DNA of 64,000 nucleotides from Paracandidimonas soli (GCF_004342005.1 NZ_SMBX01000001.1:124001-188000), one strand, 5' to 3'. Shown: positions 1 through 8,815, counted from the stretch's first letter. Program-made: numbers and translations. Notes: a model not told the origin generated them from the letters alone.

Positions 1-480
1 GCCCAGCAGCGGCATCCAGACCGAATACCACCAGGTCGGCACGCCGATTGCGGGCGAGGTGTCGCCCCAGGTGTAGTCGTCGTAGACGATGCGGGCGGAC
101 AGGATGGTCAGCAGAATGAAGAACAGCAGGACGATGGTGTGGCTGGCGATGGCCAGACGGCGCTGCTTCTGCGCGGATCCGCTGTCGGCATAGGCCTCGA
201 TGCGGATATGCTGGTTGCGCACGAATCCGGTGGCGCTGGCCGTCAGCGTCAGGACGATGAGCAGGAAGATCGAGATTTCCTCGGTCCAGGCAAACGAGGC
301 GTTGGTCAGGTAGCGCACGAGGACGTTGCAGAACGTGATCAGCGCCAGCGCGGCGATTGTTGCAACGGAAACGGTGTCTTCGAGCTTTAGCGGCACCCTG
401 ACGGGGGGATCGGCGGGTTCGGTCGGGACGGGATCGGCCTCTTTGCCTCCGGCAGGCGTGTTGGTGTGGTGCGACGGCAT
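1..480 (-). CDS. TRAP transporter small permease, DctQ type (partial, C-terminus beyond window)
   Basis: Translating the minus strand from the ATG at 480 gives 160 open codons that run off the window edge. After a Pro-rich hydrophilic N-terminus come two hydrophobic segments (about residues 37-55 and 65-85), with the motif NVLVRYL followed by FAWTEEISIF, then a third hydrophobic stretch. This is the usual DctQ pattern (partial R-x-x-x near the first helix end, W-x-E-E before the second). DctQ pairs with the large DctM permease to import organic acids delivered by a DctP receptor, using an ion gradient. Its dctM would lie outside the window. It is a separate system from the dctPQM operon at 1346-4338. 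No strong ribosome-binding site is visible. Confidence 0.85.
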   Translation of the reverse strand, partial: MPSHHTNTPAGGKEADPVPTEPADPPVRVPLKLEDTVSVATIAALALITFCNVLVRYLTNASFAWTEEISIFLLIVLTLTASATGFVRNQHIRIEAYADSGSAQKQRRLAIASHTIVLLFFILLTILSARIVYDDYTWGDTSPAIGVPTWWYSVWMPLLG

Positions 481-559
481 GTGCGACGGGGATCGGCAGG
501 AACTAAAACAGCATGATAACGAGATGCGCCCCCGCCCGGGGGCGCGCGGGTTCCGGGGT

Positions 560-1051
560 TTACCCTTGATTTTTACGTTTTTTGCGCTCCGACGGCAGCG
601 TCAGCATGGTGCCGCGGCATTTTGGGGAGCCGCACAGGCATTCGTATTGCTTGCGCAGAGTCTTGGTGATCTTGCCGTCGATGACCAGGCCGTAGTCGTA
701 GAACAACTCCTCTCCCTTCTTGATGTCGCGCAGCGCGACGATACGCACTTTGGTGCCGTCGGCGTTTTCCTCGGCCTGGCAGTTGGGGGAACAGGCATGG
801 TTGATCCAGCGCGCGTCATTGCCCTTGTTGCCGCCGTCGATGACCTTTCCTGAGCTGAGCGCGAAGAAGAAGGTATGGAAGGGGTCGTCCGGGTTGACCG
901 GGTGCATGTCGTCGGCCTGTTCCGGCGTAATGCGCTTGCCGGCGTAGTTCAGGATGCGGGTGCCGGCGGGGATGTCCTGCGCGGCAAAGACGCCATTGCC
1001 ATGCAGGTTGGAGCGTTTGACGATATGCCAGACGGGGCGGCTTTTCTTCAT
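560..1051 (-). CDS. SET-domain protein (putative protein-lysine methyltransferase)
   Basis: A 163-residue protein from ATG 1051; an in-frame ATG at 1096 would add 15 residues and neither start has a clear Shine-Dalgarno. It is essentially a bare SET domain. An HGNGVFA motif at the N-terminus is followed by WINHACSPNC, the NHxCxPNC cofactor and active-site signature, then ELFYDYG with the catalytic-type Tyr. A post-SET CxCGSxxCRG zinc cluster and a basic tail close it. The family transfers methyl groups from S-adenosylmethionine to lysine side chains; the bacterial substrate is unknown. The gene sits alone between two TRAP transporter systems, so its context does not reveal the target. Confidence 0.85.
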   Translation of the reverse strand: MKKSRPVWHIVKRSNLHGNGVFAAQDIPAGTRILNYAGKRITPEQADDMHPVNPDDPFHTFFFALSSGKVIDGGNKGNDARWINHACSPNCQAEENADGTKVRIVALRDIKKGEELFYDYGLVIDGKITKTLRKQYECLCGSPKCRGTMLTLPSERKKRKNQG

Positions 1052-1345
1052 CGTGATGACTTTGATATGGCGTGGTTTTGCAAGGGGCTGCATCATGCTG
1101 CAGGCGCTATCTTAGGCAATATTTGCACGGTCCGTACAGCAGCGTCGCGCCGCCACGGGAAAAATGGATTCCGCTCCTTCCTCCGATCAACCGCGCTCCG
1201 GCCGGCCTGGAATGGTCTGCGAGGTTTACAATAACCGGCTTGCAGCAACGGGCCGCAGGCTGCCGGAAGCAGGGGGAATGGTTTTCGGACGCTTGGGAAG
1301 CAGAGGCCCGGTTCCTCCTCCTTCATGTTTCAGGATGACAGATAA

Positions 1346-2326
1346 ATGAAAAAAGTACGACTGCCTTCGTGGCTTTTGGCGGCGGCCGTTGCCGGTGTGA
1401 TGTCGGCGGCTCCTGCCATGGCGCAGACTTCTCTGAAAATGGCTTACGCGCTGTCGGCCAACTCGCACTACGGCGCGGGCGGCGAAGCGTTCGCCAAGTC
1501 CATCGAGGCTTCGACCGACGGCCGCATCAAGGTTCAGCAGTTCGCCAACAGCGCATTGGGCGGCGAGCGCGAGGTCATCGAGGGCCTGCAACTGGGTACG
1601 ATCGACCTGGCCATCGTTTCCACGGGCGCGACCCTGAACTTCGTCCCCAAGACGGGCGTATTCGATATCCCCTTCCTGTTCCGTGACCTGCCCCACGCGC
1701 GCAGCGTGCTGGACAGCAAGATCGGCCAGGATCTGCTGGGTGAATTCAACAAGCGCGGCCTGGTAGCCCTGGCCTGGGGCGAGCAGGGTTTCCGCCACCT
1801 GACGAACAACACTCGCGCGGTGAAAACACCTGAAGACATCAAGGGCCTGAAGATCCGTACGACGGAAAACCCGATTCACATCGCGGCGTTCCGCCACCTC
1901 GGAGTTCTCGCGACTCCCATGGCCTGGCCCGAAGTGAGCACGGCCCTGCAGCAGGGCACCATCGACGGCCAGGAAAATCCCCTGTCCGTGATCGTGTCGG
2001 CCAAGCTGCCGCAATTGCAGAAATACCTGTCGTTGACGTCCCACGTGTACGCGCCGGCCGTCGTCATGGTGTCGCCCAGCGTATGGGGCCCCCTGTCCGA
2101 TGAAGACAAAGAGAAGCTGAAGGCCGCCGCGCTGGATGGCGCCAAGGCCATGCGCGCCTTCGTCGACAATGTCGAGGTCAGCGGTGTCGAAGAGGTCAAG
2201 TCCCAGGGCATGCAGGTCGACGAGGTCGACTACGCCGCCTTCGCCAAGGCGGTCGAGCCGGTCTATCCGCAGTACTACAAGCAGTTCGGCCAGGAACTGG
2301 TGGATTCCATCCGCAATTTCCAGTAA
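1346..2326 (+). CDS. dctP: TRAP transporter solute receptor, DctP family
   Basis: A 326-residue periplasmic binding protein. The first 26 residues form a Sec signal ending AMA before QTS. The mature part has the DctP layout: early ALSANSHYGAGGEAFA, the central LKIRTTENPIHIAAF block whose Arg normally grips the substrate carboxylate, and WPEVSTALQQGTIDGQENP. It captures an organic acid, probably a carboxylate or sugar acid, and hands it to the DctQM permease encoded directly downstream. It is the first gene of the operon and is separated from dctQ by a strong hairpin, consistent with making more receptor than permease. The exact ligand cannot be read from sequence. Confidence 0.92.
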   Translation: MKKVRLPSWLLAAAVAGVMSAAPAMAQTSLKMAYALSANSHYGAGGEAFAKSIEASTDGRIKVQQFANSALGGEREVIEGLQLGTIDLAIVSTGATLNFVPKTGVFDIPFLFRDLPHARSVLDSKIGQDLLGEFNKRGLVALAWGEQGFRHLTNNTRAVKTPEDIKGLKIRTTENPIHIAAFRHLGVLATPMAWPEVSTALQQGTIDGQENPLSVIVSAKLPQLQKYLSLTSHVYAPAVVMVSPSVWGPLSDEDKEKLKAAALDGAKAMRAFVDNVEVSGVEEVKSQGMQVDEVDYAAFAKAVEPVYPQYYKQFGQELVDSIRNFQ

Positions 2327-2398
2327 GTCCGGATACCCGGCTGTCCTGATGGATGGCCGGGCGCCCGGGAAGTCCGAGCAGCACGCAACGCTGTGAGG

Positions 2399-2432
2399 CG
2401 AAGGACTCCGGTTCCATGGCCGGAGTCCTTCG
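2399..2432 (+). terminator. Intercistronic hairpin between dctP and dctQ
   Basis: A perfect 13-bp stem (CGAAGGACTCCGG with its complement) closes an 8-nt loop that is itself partly palindromic. No T-run follows on the plus strand, so it is probably not a simple intrinsic terminator. It lies 72 bases after the dctP stop and 88 before dctQ. Such hairpins commonly protect receptor mRNA 3' ends or attenuate read-through, which would raise receptor level over permease level. Confidence 0.6.
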
Positions 2433-2520
2433 TGGATGCAATCACGGCAGCCGCATGCCCATACTATAGATATCGGTTCGTGGCCATGCGGCTGCCGGAC
2501 GTTTTTCTACAGAGAGTCTC

Positions 2521-3018
2521 ATGCACATCGTTCGCTTTCTGGATCGTGGCTTGTTTCGCCTGGTCTCGATCCTGGCGCAATTGCTGATCGTATCGTCCGT
2601 TGCCGCCGCGTTCTATCAAGTCCTGGCCAGATTCGTCCTGCAGTCGCCCGCCGACTGGAGCGAGGCCTGGTCGCGCGCATCGCTGATATGGGCGGTGCTG
2701 CTGGGTGTTGCGCTCGCCTTCCGGCAAGGCGCCATGCTCAGCGTGGAGATGCTGCGCAGCAGGCTCAGGGGCGCAAGTCAGCGGGTCCTGGAATTCTTCA
2801 TCATGGCGACCTGCGCGCTGTTCATGGGCTTCCTGGCCTGGATCGGCGGTTCCATGGCGTGGCGTGTGCGTTTCCAGACCATGCCCAGCCTGGAGGTTTC
2901 CATTTCGTGGGTCTACCTGGCGATTCCGGTGGGAGCGACGCTGGCGATCGTGGCGATCCTGGCGCGCTGGCTGGAAGGCTCCGGTGAAGCGCCGCTGGAC
3001 GAATCCAACGCCCTGTAA
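2521..3018 (+). CDS. dctQ: TRAP transporter small permease, DctQ type
   Basis: A 165-residue inner-membrane protein with four predicted helices at about residues 12-33, 48-66, 85-107 and 122-145. The segment QSPADWSEAWSRASLIW matches the DctQ signature of a W-x-E-E/A motif before the second helix. It forms the small subunit of the ion-coupled importer with DctM, which starts 42 bases downstream. Its start has only a weak ribosome-binding site, in keeping with a low-level membrane subunit placed behind a hairpin. Confidence 0.9.
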   Translation: MHIVRFLDRGLFRLVSILAQLLIVSSVAAAFYQVLARFVLQSPADWSEAWSRASLIWAVLLGVALAFRQGAMLSVEMLRSRLRGASQRVLEFFIMATCALFMGFLAWIGGSMAWRVRFQTMPSLEVSISWVYLAIPVGATLAIVAILARWLEGSGEAPLDESNAL

Positions 3019-3060
3019 GCCACCGCAACCTACTGTTATTCCGTTCATACAAGGTCTGCC

Positions 3061-4338
3061 ATGTCGCAGCTGATGCTTTTATCGATGCTGATTTTCCTGA
3101 TTCTGTCGCTGCCGGTGGCGGTGGCGGTCGGGATCAGCAGTTTCTTTGGGGTGCTCTACGACGGTCACATGACGTGGCTGGTGATCGCGCAGCAGTTGTA
3201 CGCGGCGCTGGACAAATACCCCCTCGTGGCCGTGCCGTTCTTCATCCTGGCCGGCAACCTGATGCAGGACGGTGGCATCTCCGAGCGCATGGTGGATTTC
3301 GCCAAGAGCGTGGTCGGGGGCGTGCAGGGCGGCCTGGCCGTCAGCTGCGTGCTCACCTGCATGATTTTTTCCGCCGTGGCGGGATCCAGCGTCGCCACTA
3401 CGTTCGCCGTGGGCGCCATCCTGATTCCCGCCATGGTCAAGCATGGCTATCCCAAGCCGTTCGCGGCGTCGCTGCAGGCCACGTCGGCGGAATTCGGGGT
3501 GATCCTTCCACCGTCGATCCCCATGATCCTGTTCGCGGTCTCCACGGATACCTCCGTCGGCGAGCTGTTCATCACTGGCGTCGGGCCGGGCCTGCTGATC
3601 GGCGGGGCGCTAATGCTGTATGTGTGGCTCTATGCCCGCCGCAAAGGCCTGGGCAAGAACGATGGCGCCGACCGCCTGCCGCTGTGGCAGTCGTTCAAGC
3701 GCGCATGGCTGGCGCTGCTGATGCCGATCATCATCCTGGGCGGTATCTACGGCGGCATCTTCACGCCGACGGAGGCCTCCGCCGTGGCGGTCGTCTATGC
3801 CTGGCTCGTCGGCACGTTCGTCTATCGCCGCCTGTCCTACAGCGTATTGTCGAAAACCCTGCACAGGACCGTGATTTCGACCGCGGTCATCATGTTCATC
3901 ATCGCCAATGCGGGCATCTTCGGCTTCCTGCTGAACCGCGCCGGCATACCGGCCGCGCTGGGCGAGTGGCTGGGCCAGCTGTTCACCGACAAGTATATGT
4001 TCCTGCTGGGCGTCAACGCGGCGCTGTTCCTCGTGGGCATGTTCATCGAGACCTCGGCCTCCATCGTGGTGCTGGCGCCGCTGCTGTTGCCCGTAGCCAT
4101 GCATTTCGGCGTGGATCCCTCGCATTTCGGCATCATCATGGTGGTCAACCTGGCGCTGGGCATGGTCACGCCGCCGTTCGGCGTGAACCTGTTCGCCGCC
4201 TGCACGGTGGCGAACATCCGGCTGGAAACCCTGATGCGGCCGCTGGTGCCGTTCGTGCTGGTGATCGTGGCCTGCCTGATGATCATCACCTATGTGCCGG
4301 ACCTGAGCCTGTTCTTCAGGGATCTGGTGTATCGTTAA
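3061..4338 (+). CDS. dctM: TRAP transporter large permease, DctM type
   Basis: A 425-residue polytopic membrane protein of normal DctM length with about a dozen hydrophobic helices. Family landmarks include PLVAVPFFILAGNLM, the glycine- and serine-rich SAVAGSSVATTFAVG segment, the ILPPSIPMILFA motif, and GIFTPTEASAVAVVYA near the middle. It carries out solute translocation with DctQ, driven by a sodium or proton gradient. It is the last gene of dctPQM; the next gene begins 99 bases on and is unrelated. Confidence 0.93.
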   Translation: MSQLMLLSMLIFLILSLPVAVAVGISSFFGVLYDGHMTWLVIAQQLYAALDKYPLVAVPFFILAGNLMQDGGISERMVDFAKSVVGGVQGGLAVSCVLTCMIFSAVAGSSVATTFAVGAILIPAMVKHGYPKPFAASLQATSAEFGVILPPSIPMILFAVSTDTSVGELFITGVGPGLLIGGALMLYVWLYARRKGLGKNDGADRLPLWQSFKRAWLALLMPIIILGGIYGGIFTPTEASAVAVVYAWLVGTFVYRRLSYSVLSKTLHRTVISTAVIMFIIANAGIFGFLLNRAGIPAALGEWLGQLFTDKYMFLLGVNAALFLVGMFIETSASIVVLAPLLLPVAMHFGVDPSHFGIIMVVNLALGMVTPPFGVNLFAACTVANIRLETLMRPLVPFVLVIVACLMIITYVPDLSLFFRDLVYR

Positions 4339-4437
4339 TGCCTGCTGGCCGTCTCGCCCGTTCCCGCCGGGGCCGGGCGGGCGCGCCGCCATCGTCATCG
4401 GATATTTCTTCTTCGATTCCCAGTGATACGAAAGACC

Positions 4438-4800
4438 ATGAGCTCCCAGCCACCAGCAACCGCACCTGAAAAAGACGAAGAGCCGGATTACCGCTTCACC
4501 CTGGCCAACGAACGCACGTTCCTGGCGTGGATGCGTACCGCGCTGGCGACGTTGGCCGCCGGGCTGGTGTTTGACCAGCTTTCCGATTATTTCGGCGGCA
4601 GCAAGCTGATCGAAGGCCTGAGCGTGTTGATGATGTGCATGACGGTATCGATGTCGTTCCTGGGCTACAAGCATTGGTCGCGGGTGCAGAAAGCCATGCG
4701 CAGGTCGGCGCCTCTGCCCCGTTCCCCCATGCTCCTGCCGCTGACCAGCATGCTGATCGCGGCCGCCATCTCCTGCATTCTGTATGTGGTGCTGAAATGA
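4438..4800 (+). CDS. DUF202 (YidH-like) inner-membrane protein
   Basis: A 120-residue protein with the DUF202 signature: LANERTFLAWMRTALATLAAG, then three hydrophobic helices. The ATG at 4438 is preferred over an in-frame GTG at 4423 because GAAAG lies just upstream. The stop overlaps the start of the next gene (ATGA), so the two are translationally coupled. No biochemical function is established for the family; YidH and YidG of E. coli are paired in the same way. The two proteins probably form a heteromeric membrane complex. Confidence 0.85.
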   Translation: MSSQPPATAPEKDEEPDYRFTLANERTFLAWMRTALATLAAGLVFDQLSDYFGGSKLIEGLSVLMMCMTVSMSFLGYKHWSRVQKAMRRSAPLPRSPMLLPLTSMLIAAAISCILYVVLK

Positions 4801-5102
4801 GAGACAAGGGCCTGCAGCCGGAACGTACCGCGCTGGCATGGTTCCGTACTCTGCTGACCTGGTGCGCCAGCCTTATTCTGTTGTTCCGGCTGGTCTGGCT
4901 TACAGACGAACCTGCGATCCTGTGGGCGGTCTATCTGCTGGCCGCGGGCGCCATTCCGATGACCATGCTGTGCCTGTCGAGGGCAAGGTATCTGAAGCTC
5001 GCAAGCGTGCCCAGGCAGGTTTCGCCCTGCATCCCCATGGCGCTGTCCGCTGTTTGCGCGCTCAGCGCGATTCTGGGGATGTGGGCGATGCTGATGCAGT
5101 GA
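4797..5102 (+). CDS. DUF202 (YidG-like) inner-membrane protein
   Basis: A 101-residue partner of the preceding protein. It begins with LQPERTALAWFRTLLTW, the same family motif in the shorter YidG form, and continues into three hydrophobic helices. Its ATG overlaps the stop of the upstream gene by four bases. It ends 17 bases from the convergent LysR gene. Function unknown; the overlap and shared family argue for coordinated production at fixed stoichiometry. Confidence 0.82.
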   Translation: MRDKGLQPERTALAWFRTLLTWCASLILLFRLVWLTDEPAILWAVYLLAAGAIPMTMLCLSRARYLKLASVPRQVSPCIPMALSAVCALSAILGMWAMLMQ

Positions 5103-5118
5103 GCAGGGCGGGCGGCAC

Positions 5119-6036
5119 TCATACGCCGCTGTTCCGACCCTCATAACGCACGGCGAACTCCCTGACTTGGGTAATGAAGCGGCTCAAGGCCAGGGAAAGC
5201 GCTCGCCGATTGAATGCCAGCGCCAAGTGGGCCTGCGGTACGTCGGCATCGGCGATAGAGATATATTTGACGCCTTCGGCGCGTAGTTGGCGCATGGTCT
5301 GGGGAACGAGGGAAACGCCCATCCCGGCGGCGACGAATGTGATGACTGAAGTCATCTGCGGCACTTCGAACCGGACCTCCGGCGAAAATCCGCAGCTTTG
5401 GCAGGCCTGTACAACAGCATCGTAGATGCCCGTGCCGACTTTGCGCGGATAAAAAATGAAAGGCTCGCCGGCCAAGTCCTTCAGACGAATGGTTTTGCGT
5501 CTGGCGAGAGGATGCGCAGTGGACAGTACAGCGACCAGAGGTTCGTGCAGCAGAGTCTCGACCTGGACTCCGGCAGCTTCGGGGGCTGGGGCCCGGATGA
5601 AGGCGACATCGATCTGCCGGTCTTTGACGGCGGCGATAAGTTCGTTTGTCGTATGTTGCTGCAGCATGATCTCCACTTGAGGCAAGCGCTCCCTGGAGGC
5701 CCGGATCACGCGAGGAACAAATGGGTGAATGCTGGCGGACACGGTGAACCCGATGGCAAGTTTGTCGATTTCGCTGTTGCCGACGCGTCGTGCCGTTTCC
5801 ATGGCGCGATCCGCCGCGCCGAGCGTGCGCAGCGCTTCTTCACGAAAAGCGTGGCCGGCTTCGGTCAGTTCGACGCCGCGGCGTCCGCGCAGCAGCAGAG
5901 TGACGCCGAGTTCGCGCTCCAGTTGCTGGATCTGCTGGCTGAGCGGTGGTTGTCCGATGCCGAGTTTTTCAGCTGCGCGCGTGAAGTGCAGTTCATGTGC
6001 TACAGCGAGGAAGTACCTCAGATGCCTCAGTTCCAT
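5119..6036 (-). CDS. LysR-family transcriptional regulator (CatM/BenM-like)
   Basis: A 305-residue regulator. The N-terminal winged helix starts MELRHLRYFLAVA and includes FTRAAEKLGIGQPPLSQQI, the DNA-recognition helix of the family, and is followed by a two-lobed periplasmic-binding-like effector domain. Sequence style is closest to the aromatic and organic-acid regulators of the CatM/BenM group. It is divergent from the hydrolase-Bug-isomerase operon at 6160, sharing a 123-bp AT-rich gap, and is the likely activator of that operon in response to a substrate or intermediate. The effector is unknown. Confidence 0.9.
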   Translation of the reverse strand: MELRHLRYFLAVAHELHFTRAAEKLGIGQPPLSQQIQQLERELGVTLLLRGRRGVELTEAGHAFREEALRTLGAADRAMETARRVGNSEIDKLAIGFTVSASIHPFVPRVIRASRERLPQVEIMLQQHTTNELIAAVKDRQIDVAFIRAPAPEAAGVQVETLLHEPLVAVLSTAHPLARRKTIRLKDLAGEPFIFYPRKVGTGIYDAVVQACQSCGFSPEVRFEVPQMTSVITFVAAGMGVSLVPQTMRQLRAEGVKYISIADADVPQAHLALAFNRRALSLALSRFITQVREFAVRYEGRNSGV

Positions 6037-6159
6037 ATTTATTAAATATCTTTCTATCTTTTCAATATATTAGACGAATCATACCGCGCAACGTAGTATG
6101 GGCATCCTGATTCGGCGCAATGACGCGTTGCGGCGGGATTTCAACTTCATCGGATCGTT
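6037..6159. promoter_or_regulatory. Divergent promoter region between LysR and the hydrolase operon
   Basis: This 123-bp gap is markedly AT-richer than its surroundings over 6040-6080, where TAAATAT and ATATATTA form an imperfect inverted pair. That fits a LysR-type dyad controlling both directions. I cannot assign -35 or -10 boxes with confidence. Confidence 0.4.
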
Positions 6160-7002
6160 ATGCCTACTCTGCTACGCCCAGGATTTCCTTCGTTGCACTA
6201 CACAGTGTGCGATTACACCGACCCATGGACAGATGCGCCCTATCTTTTCCTGCAGCATGGCTATGGCCGCAGCGGGGATTTCTGGTTCCAGTGGGTACCC
6301 CGGCTTTGCCGTCATTTTCGGATCGTGTGCGCGGATCTTCGCGGGCATGGCGGTTCCGGCAGGGAGTTCGATCTCGAACATGGTTTTACTTTGGAAACCT
6401 TGAGCGACGATGTCATTGCCATTGCCGATGCACTGGGCGCCAAGACGTTTCACTACGCGGGCGAGTCCATCGGAGGATTGGTGGGCTTGGCAACGGCGGG
6501 CCGCTACCCGGAACGGGTGGCGACATTGACGAACGTCTCGGGGCCGGTATTCATTTCGCAGGGAGCCCGCACGGCATACGCGCTGGGACAGGCGTCGTGG
6601 CCGGAGGCCGTGCGCAAGCTGGGCCCCAGGGAATGGATCGAGCGGACGAATGCATCCACGCGTTTTCCGCCAGACATGAGTCCGGGATTTCTTGCCTGGT
6701 ACACGGATACCGTCGCACAGACTGGAACGGAAGTATTGGCTGCGCTGGCGCAATTTGCGCTCGACTCGGATGCCACGCCTTATCTGTCCGGTATTAACGC
6801 TCCCACGCTTTGCCTGTATCCGCAACAGGGAGCAATCGCCAACGACGAACAGAGGCGGACGCTGGAGCTCCATGTCCGTGATCTGACTGTCCGTCATGTG
6901 AGCACGACCTATCACATGATTCAACACATCGTGCCTGAAGAGTGTACGGATGCGCTCCGTCAGCACATTACCCAATACGAATCCAAAGGAGACAAATCAT
7001 GA
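6160..7002 (+). CDS. Alpha/beta-hydrolase fold enzyme
   Basis: A 280-residue cytoplasmic hydrolase. It shows the oxyanion segment LQHGYGRSGDFW, DLRGHGGSG, and the nucleophile elbow GESIGG, with a late histidine in STTYHMIQHIVP. This is the catalytic Ser-Asp-His arrangement of esterases and C-C bond hydrolases such as 3-oxoadipate enol-lactonase. Its stop overlaps the start of the Bug receptor gene by four bases. Given its LysR neighbour and the Bug receptor, it probably cleaves an ester, lactone or ring-fission product in a catabolic pathway. The substrate is unknown. Confidence 0.87.
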   Translation: MPTLLRPGFPSLHYTVCDYTDPWTDAPYLFLQHGYGRSGDFWFQWVPRLCRHFRIVCADLRGHGGSGREFDLEHGFTLETLSDDVIAIADALGAKTFHYAGESIGGLVGLATAGRYPERVATLTNVSGPVFISQGARTAYALGQASWPEAVRKLGPREWIERTNASTRFPPDMSPGFLAWYTDTVAQTGTEVLAALAQFALDSDATPYLSGINAPTLCLYPQQGAIANDEQRRTLELHVRDLTVRHVSTTYHMIQHIVPEECTDALRQHITQYESKGDKS

Positions 7003-7958
7003 TCAGGAAATTGTTCGGTGTCTTTCTGATGTCCGGCGCCTGCCTGGGAGCAGCGACGGCACAAGCCTTGCCGGATGGGCCATTGCGCATGCTGGTGCCG
7101 TTCTCCGCCGGCGGCTCGACGGATATCCTGGCGCGCCTCATGGCGAAAGAGATGGGCGATGCCCTGGGCAGGACGATCGTCGTGGAGAACAAACCCGGCG
7201 CTGAAGGATTCATTGCCGCCCGCGACTTGAAGAACGCGGCGCCGGATGGACGCACCATCATGATGGTGACAACCAGCGTTTATGCGATCAATCCCGCAAT
7301 TTTCACCAATATTCCGTACAAGCCCTCTGAGGATTTTTCCACCATATCCATGGTGGCTTCATCGCCGAACGTATTCCTTGCGCCTGCGGATTCCGCTCTG
7401 GGCTCGATTGGAGATCTGGTCAAGTCGGCCGGCGTGAAGCCTGACAATATCAGCTATGCAACGGGCGCCACCATGCACCTGCTCAATGCCAAATGGCTGG
7501 AATCGATGTCGAAGACCCAGATGGTCAGCGTTCCTTACAAGGGCAGCGCCGCCGCGTATCCCGACCTGGTTTCCGGGCGTGTCGAGTACATGGTTGACCA
7601 GCCCTTGTCATCCATGGCTTTGATCAAGGAAGGCAAGCTCAAAGTGCTGGCGGTGACTTCCCAGGATCGCTGGAGCCAGCTGCCCGATGTGCCGACGGTT
7701 GTGGAGCAAGGCTTTCCCGATTTCGTAACCACATCCTGGTGGGCCATCCTGGCGCCGAACGGTACGCCGGAGGCTACGGCGAAGCAGTTGTACGATGCTG
7801 CGCAGCAAGCACTGCAAAATTCGGAAATCAAGGCCCGTGTTCAGCAACTGGGCGCGGATGTATCTGCATTTTCCTTTGAGGATGGCAGGAAATTCACGGC
7901 GGCCGAGCTCGAAAAATGGCATTCCATTGCCAAGGATGCCGGCGTAAAGATGGATTGA
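6999..7958 (+). CDS. Tripartite tricarboxylate transporter receptor (Bug family)
   Basis: A 319-residue periplasmic receptor starting at ATG 6999, preceded by AAAGGAG. An N-terminal signal ends near ATAQA. The Bug/TctC core follows: LRMLVPFSAGGSTDILARL, IVVENKPGAEGF and NAAPDGRTIMMV. Bug proteins bind small carboxylates such as di- and tricarboxylates or aromatic acids for TctAB permeases. No tctA or tctB lies in this window. The gene overlaps the hydrolase and is followed seven bases later by an isomerase gene, so the receptor likely imports the substrate of those enzymes. Confidence 0.92.
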   Translation: MIRKLFGVFLMSGACLGAATAQALPDGPLRMLVPFSAGGSTDILARLMAKEMGDALGRTIVVENKPGAEGFIAARDLKNAAPDGRTIMMVTTSVYAINPAIFTNIPYKPSEDFSTISMVASSPNVFLAPADSALGSIGDLVKSAGVKPDNISYATGATMHLLNAKWLESMSKTQMVSVPYKGSAAAYPDLVSGRVEYMVDQPLSSMALIKEGKLKVLAVTSQDRWSQLPDVPTVVEQGFPDFVTTSWWAILAPNGTPEATAKQLYDAAQQALQNSEIKARVQQLGADVSAFSFEDGRKFTAAELEKWHSIAKDAGVKMD

Positions 7959-7965
7959 AGTCAGC

Positions 7966-8787
7966 ATGCTGAAGCTGTCCGCCAATATTTCCTTGCTATA
8001 CCCTGAGCTTCCTTTCCTTGACCGTGTGGATGCCGCCGTGCGGTCGGGATTTGGCGCAGTGGAAGTCATGTATCCCTACGCGTTCGACGCGCGGGAGCTG
8101 AAGGAGGCGCTGGATTGCAGCGGCGCCACACTTTCGGTGCTGAATGCGCCGCCAGGCGATTACCAGGGCGGAGAGCGCGGGCTTGCGGCATTGCCGGGGC
8201 GCGAAGCGGATTTCAGGGAGAGTCTTGAGACAGCCGTCCACTATGCCTTGACGACGCAGTGCGGCAATATCCATGTGCTGACCGGGAATGTTCAGGCGGG
8301 GCTGGATGAGGCGCTGCTGGAAGCCACCATCCATCGCAATCTGTCGCACGCCGCCGCACTGTTTGCCCAGCATGGGCTGACGCTGCTGCTGGAACCGTTG
8401 AGCCGGCAGATGTTGCCGGACTATTCCCTGACGAGAGTCGAGGAGGCTTCGCGGTGGCTGCAGGTCCTGAAAGCGGAAGGGCATGATAACGTCAGCCTGC
8501 AAGTGGATCTGTATCACACACAGATGGAGCAAGGGAATCTGGCGGCGCTTCTGCGGCGGTATCTGCCTGAAATCAGCTACATACAGATCGCGGGCGTGCC
8601 GGGCAGGCACGAGCCGACCATCGGCGAAATCAACTATCGCTATCTGCTCGATCTGTTGCGGGAGCACCGCTTCTCGGGCTGGGTCGGATGCGAGTATGTA
8701 CCCATGCATGCAACCGATGCCGGGCTGGCCTGGGCGCGGGACTGGGGCTTGCTGAAACGTCCGGAGAAGTGCCTGGCGAATGCCTGA
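7966..8787 (+). CDS. Hydroxypyruvate isomerase-like TIM-barrel enzyme
   Basis: A 273-residue protein of the sugar phosphate isomerase/epimerase superfamily, closest in style to Hyi and OtnI. It opens with LKLSANISLLYPELPFLDRV and contains LNAPPGDYQGGERGLAALPGRE, a block characteristic of hydroxypyruvate isomerases. LLEPLSRQMLPDY and LQVDLYHTQMEQG follow, supplying the metal-binding Glu, Asp and His positions. It would interconvert hydroxypyruvate or a 2-oxo acid and its aldehyde tautomer. It ends the LysR-linked operon and is followed by a hairpin. Confidence 0.83.
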   Translation: MLKLSANISLLYPELPFLDRVDAAVRSGFGAVEVMYPYAFDARELKEALDCSGATLSVLNAPPGDYQGGERGLAALPGREADFRESLETAVHYALTTQCGNIHVLTGNVQAGLDEALLEATIHRNLSHAAALFAQHGLTLLLEPLSRQMLPDYSLTRVEEASRWLQVLKAEGHDNVSLQVDLYHTQMEQGNLAALLRRYLPEISYIQIAGVPGRHEPTIGEINYRYLLDLLREHRFSGWVGCEYVPMHATDAGLAWARDWGLLKRPEKCLANA

Positions 8788-8815
8788 AAAACGAAGGCGC
8801 CCCGAGGGCGCCTTC
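8786..8815 (-). terminator. Intrinsic terminator of topB (possibly bidirectional)
   Basis: A 10-bp GC-rich stem (GAAGGCGCCC with its complement, loop CGA) sits between the convergent isomerase and topB stops. Read on the minus strand it is followed by G-TTTTT, a proper intrinsic terminator for topB. On the plus strand only the stem is present, without a T-run. Confidence 0.85.

Noticed and set aside
3610-4839. A 409-codon minus-strand frame opposite dctM
   Set aside because: Its composition is that of a shadow, rich in His, Gln and Arg, and dctM on the plus strand is complete.
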